DNA from: Gordionus sp. m RMFG-2023
Taxonomy: Eukaryota; Nematomorpha; Gordioida; Chordodea; Parachordodidae
DNA length: 64,000 bases
Direction of reading: 5' to 3'
Assembly: GCF_954871325.1 (NCBI RefSeq)
Contig: NC_088776.1
Coordinates: 36,504,508-36,568,507 of the forward strand
The notes under the pieces are model-generated. The model made no database searches. It saw only the letters and a list, made by a program, of their open reading frames with translations, and had not been told where the DNA came from. Below are positions 61,641 through 64,000 of the stretch, one piece after another; within the stretch, counting starts at the first letter, position 1, and every line of letters begins with the position of its first letter. A program made the translations under genes and the position numbers.

Positions 61641-61856
61641 GAAGTTTTGTTAAACGGATCGATTTGCCTATCTTAAAAATGCCAAATTTATTTGATGCAG
61701 AAAATTATTACGAAAGTCTAAAGATACCCATAGATGGCGCAAAGATTTGGTTGTACATCTATTAGCGAAATATCGGGGCCTACGCATTATTTTTTGGCTA
61801 AAATATTGAGTTAGCCATGTTTAAAAATTGGTTCAAATCGAGGCGTTTAATAATTA
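61641..61856. mobile_element. GTTGTTAAACGG MITE, copy 4, diverged
   Basis: TTTTGTTAAACGGATCGATTT on the left and CGAGGCGTTTAATAATTAC on the right bound the family body (CCATAGATGGC, GGCTAAAATATTGAGTTAGC). Ends are eroded, with no target duplication visible. Confidence 0.7.
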
Positions 61857-64000
61857 CATGTAATTTTGTGAATGTATTACGGTGCTGTATGGTAAAAACT
61901 TTCCCTCAAATGTATTTTGGCTAATATTCGACAAAAATATTATCGCGAATATATTAAAGCCAATATTTTACCGCATATATATTTAACCTAGTTTCTTTAA
62001 AATTAAGTAAAATATTTATATTTATTATATATTAATCTACGCTAATAGACTTTATGACCTATAAGTTTATTATTAAATTGTATTCGCTTAATATTTTCAC
62101 GGTCAAATTTCCACTGAAAAGCTTTCACGGTATATGTTAAAAAAAATAGTTGATATGATATTATAGAAAAAATCCCCAAATTCCAGAATTTTGGCAAAAT
62201 GAGTTTAAGGTGAGAGTTAAATGTTTTAGAATTTGGATTAGAAAATTACCCTTTGGCAAGAACTAACCCAATGAATAAAACCCCAAATAAATCCTATAAC
62301 CGGAACTGGTAGAGAAAAATTTGAAAACGCAAGCAGATATATTTTATATGTTTTGGCTTTGAAAGTGTTTAACTAAATCATTGGTATTTGGTAACGATAG
62401 CTTTTATCATTTAGTCGTTCAAAACAGTCGATTTTTAAAAATTTATACATTTTCTAAGAAATGTTTTAGGCAATGCTCAAAGTTAAATTTAGGTGGGCTA
62501 TCATTCACTATTATCATTTTTACACTTGTAAAATATAATTTTAAATGTAAAATGTATTATTTCAAGCCTGAAAATATCATTTTATATTTATTTTTCATAT
62601 TCAAATACTAACAACGTTAATTTATATTGTATGAGGTAAATTCTATAAAAAGAAAATATAATTAGAAGACGCAATTAACAGGGACGGATATAAACTTTAT
62701 TTATATAATGCCTAAAAATAATTAAAATTAACGAACTCATTTATAATTTATAGTCCCAAGTTGTTTTTTTATAATTATAATTTTTCAATTTTATTGGACT
62801 TTACAAAAAAAAATTTTTATCATTAAAAAATTAATGTAACAATAAAAATAATATTATTTTATTAAATACTTTATATATATGAATAAAAATGAAGGAACAT
62901 TTAATTTTTATATTGAAATTTTTTTATAGTGTGCATGTGGGATGTTTATCTCACTTCTAACATGAGAAAGGGGGTATGGCACAAGACTACCATTGAAATT
63001 CAAGTTGAAGGAAGTATGAAATTGGGAACAGTTATCGTCATTTAAACAAAATAGGAGGGGGTATTTTCCTTGCCAAGTTTGATTATATCCTTTTTTTTGT
63101 TCATTTTAGTTCACATGGGAATATGAGGTATCCAATAATATCATAATGTTAACATCCTTTATAAAAATGCACATCTCTATATTCATGTTTGAACACTTAT
63201 TAATTTTCCCCCATCAGTGCAATATGACATTTCACACTACGATTTATTAATTGATTTTTTTAAATTTCAGATTCTTAACAAGCAGGGTTTACGTTTCATA
63301 ATTTTATTAAATTTAGTCTTAAAAAGTTTTAAATTATTTTTGAATTTATGGAGACACCATTCCAATTATTTTTATATTACTTATACCAATCAAATCTTGC
63401 TATCAAGCTATTTCTCAATACAGATATACATTCCATATTTCCAAGATATAAGATATATATATATATATATACTTACCAAAAAAACTTAATAATATGATAT
63501 GATTTTCACATATAAGAAATCTTATAATATACCTTGTTTATAAGAGGTTTCTCGCTTTTATAGTTTTGAATTTTTGATGCCTTGAAAAATAAATTTATAA
63601 GCCGAGTGGCTAATATCTATATTATATTATTATTTTTTTTAGTTGAAAGAACCACACCATAAAATGATTTTTATAAATAGTTTGAAATGAATAGAAATAT
63701 ACAATTTATATATATATAATAAAGCAAAACATTTAATCTCCTAATGGTAAGTTAGTATTTTAAAAAAATTTTTTTAAAAATGTAATGTATATTATAATCT
63801 TATAGTTAGCATTATATATCTAATATATTGTGATTATTTTATCAAATAATAATATAGTGATTTAATCTCGTTTCATTTGTAAAAGAAAGAAAGAAAGTGT
63901 TTGAGTAGTCAATATTTGCAAAATTTAATTTAGAAAATGACCCTATGTTCACAAAAAACCAAGATCATGGGCATAGTCAGGATTCAGGGGGGTGGCTATT
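61857..64000. other. AT-rich window end, one repeat motif
   Basis: No gene is supported; two open frames of 76 and 90 codons are low-complexity and match nothing. GGGCATAGTCAGGATT and GGGGGG at 63969-63994 mark the start of another CCAGGATT-type repeat that leaves the window. Confidence 0.45.

Noticed and set aside
1-64000. CRISPR array, bacterial operon or organelle insertion
   Set aside because: No regularly spaced repeats with unique spacers, no ribosome-binding-site-led gene clusters, and no rRNA or organelle gene motifs were seen.

Overview
The window looks like nuclear DNA of an invertebrate animal with a very AT-rich genome (roughly a quarter G+C by eye). It contains two intact-looking rhodopsin-type GPCR genes in a sea of decayed transposable elements and simple AT-rich sequence. 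Animal-type GPCRs, animal-style hAT, MULE, LINE and Ty3 elements, and very short spliceosomal introns in a transposase gene support a metazoan. I cannot name the species or phylum from sequence alone. There are no operons, CRISPR arrays, rRNA genes or convincing functional tRNA genes.

Layout. 1-1075 (-): start of a broken Ty3/gypsy gag-protease. 3030-3731 (-): a second Ty3 piece (RNase H, integrase). 3732-5630: a GC-rich MITE abutting a decayed LINE. 6493-9247: a MULE with inverted ends built from a 16-bp repeat, carrying a dead FLYWCH/MULE transposase. 10307-11818 (-): GPCR 1. 12-28 kb: mostly AT-rich DNA with MITEs, a foldback, a pure (CTCTT)n array and a tRNA-derived SINE. 28226-29172: a deleted hAT with a perfect 8-bp target duplication. 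29240-29900: an unidentified GC-richer island. 31814-33316 (-): GPCR 2, a paralogue of GPCR 1. 33676-36086: decayed hAT. 36-48 kb: MITEs, two LINE fragments, another hAT fragment with an internal tandem duplication, a large hairpin and a second SINE. 51541-54447: a nearly complete hAT element with perfect target duplication, TIRs and two tiny introns. 56290-58229 (-): a sister of the 33.7 kb hAT in the opposite orientation. 59700-61010 (-): an hAT fragment interrupted by a GC-palindromic insertion. 61-64 kb: one MITE copy, then nothing recognisable.

The only probable host genes are the two GPCRs. They share about three quarters of their residues by eye, lie 20 kb apart in the same orientation, lack introns in the coding part, and lack both cysteines of the usual family A extracellular disulfide. 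Each has a different terminal defect. GPCR 1 has no ATG before the second transmembrane helix. GPCR 2 has an early TGA followed by a still-recognisable copy of the GPCR 1 tail. They look like a lineage-specific tandem or segmental duplication of a peptide-receptor-like gene. Everything else is best read as layers of DNA transposons and retrotransposons, several datable relative to each other by nesting and target-site duplications.
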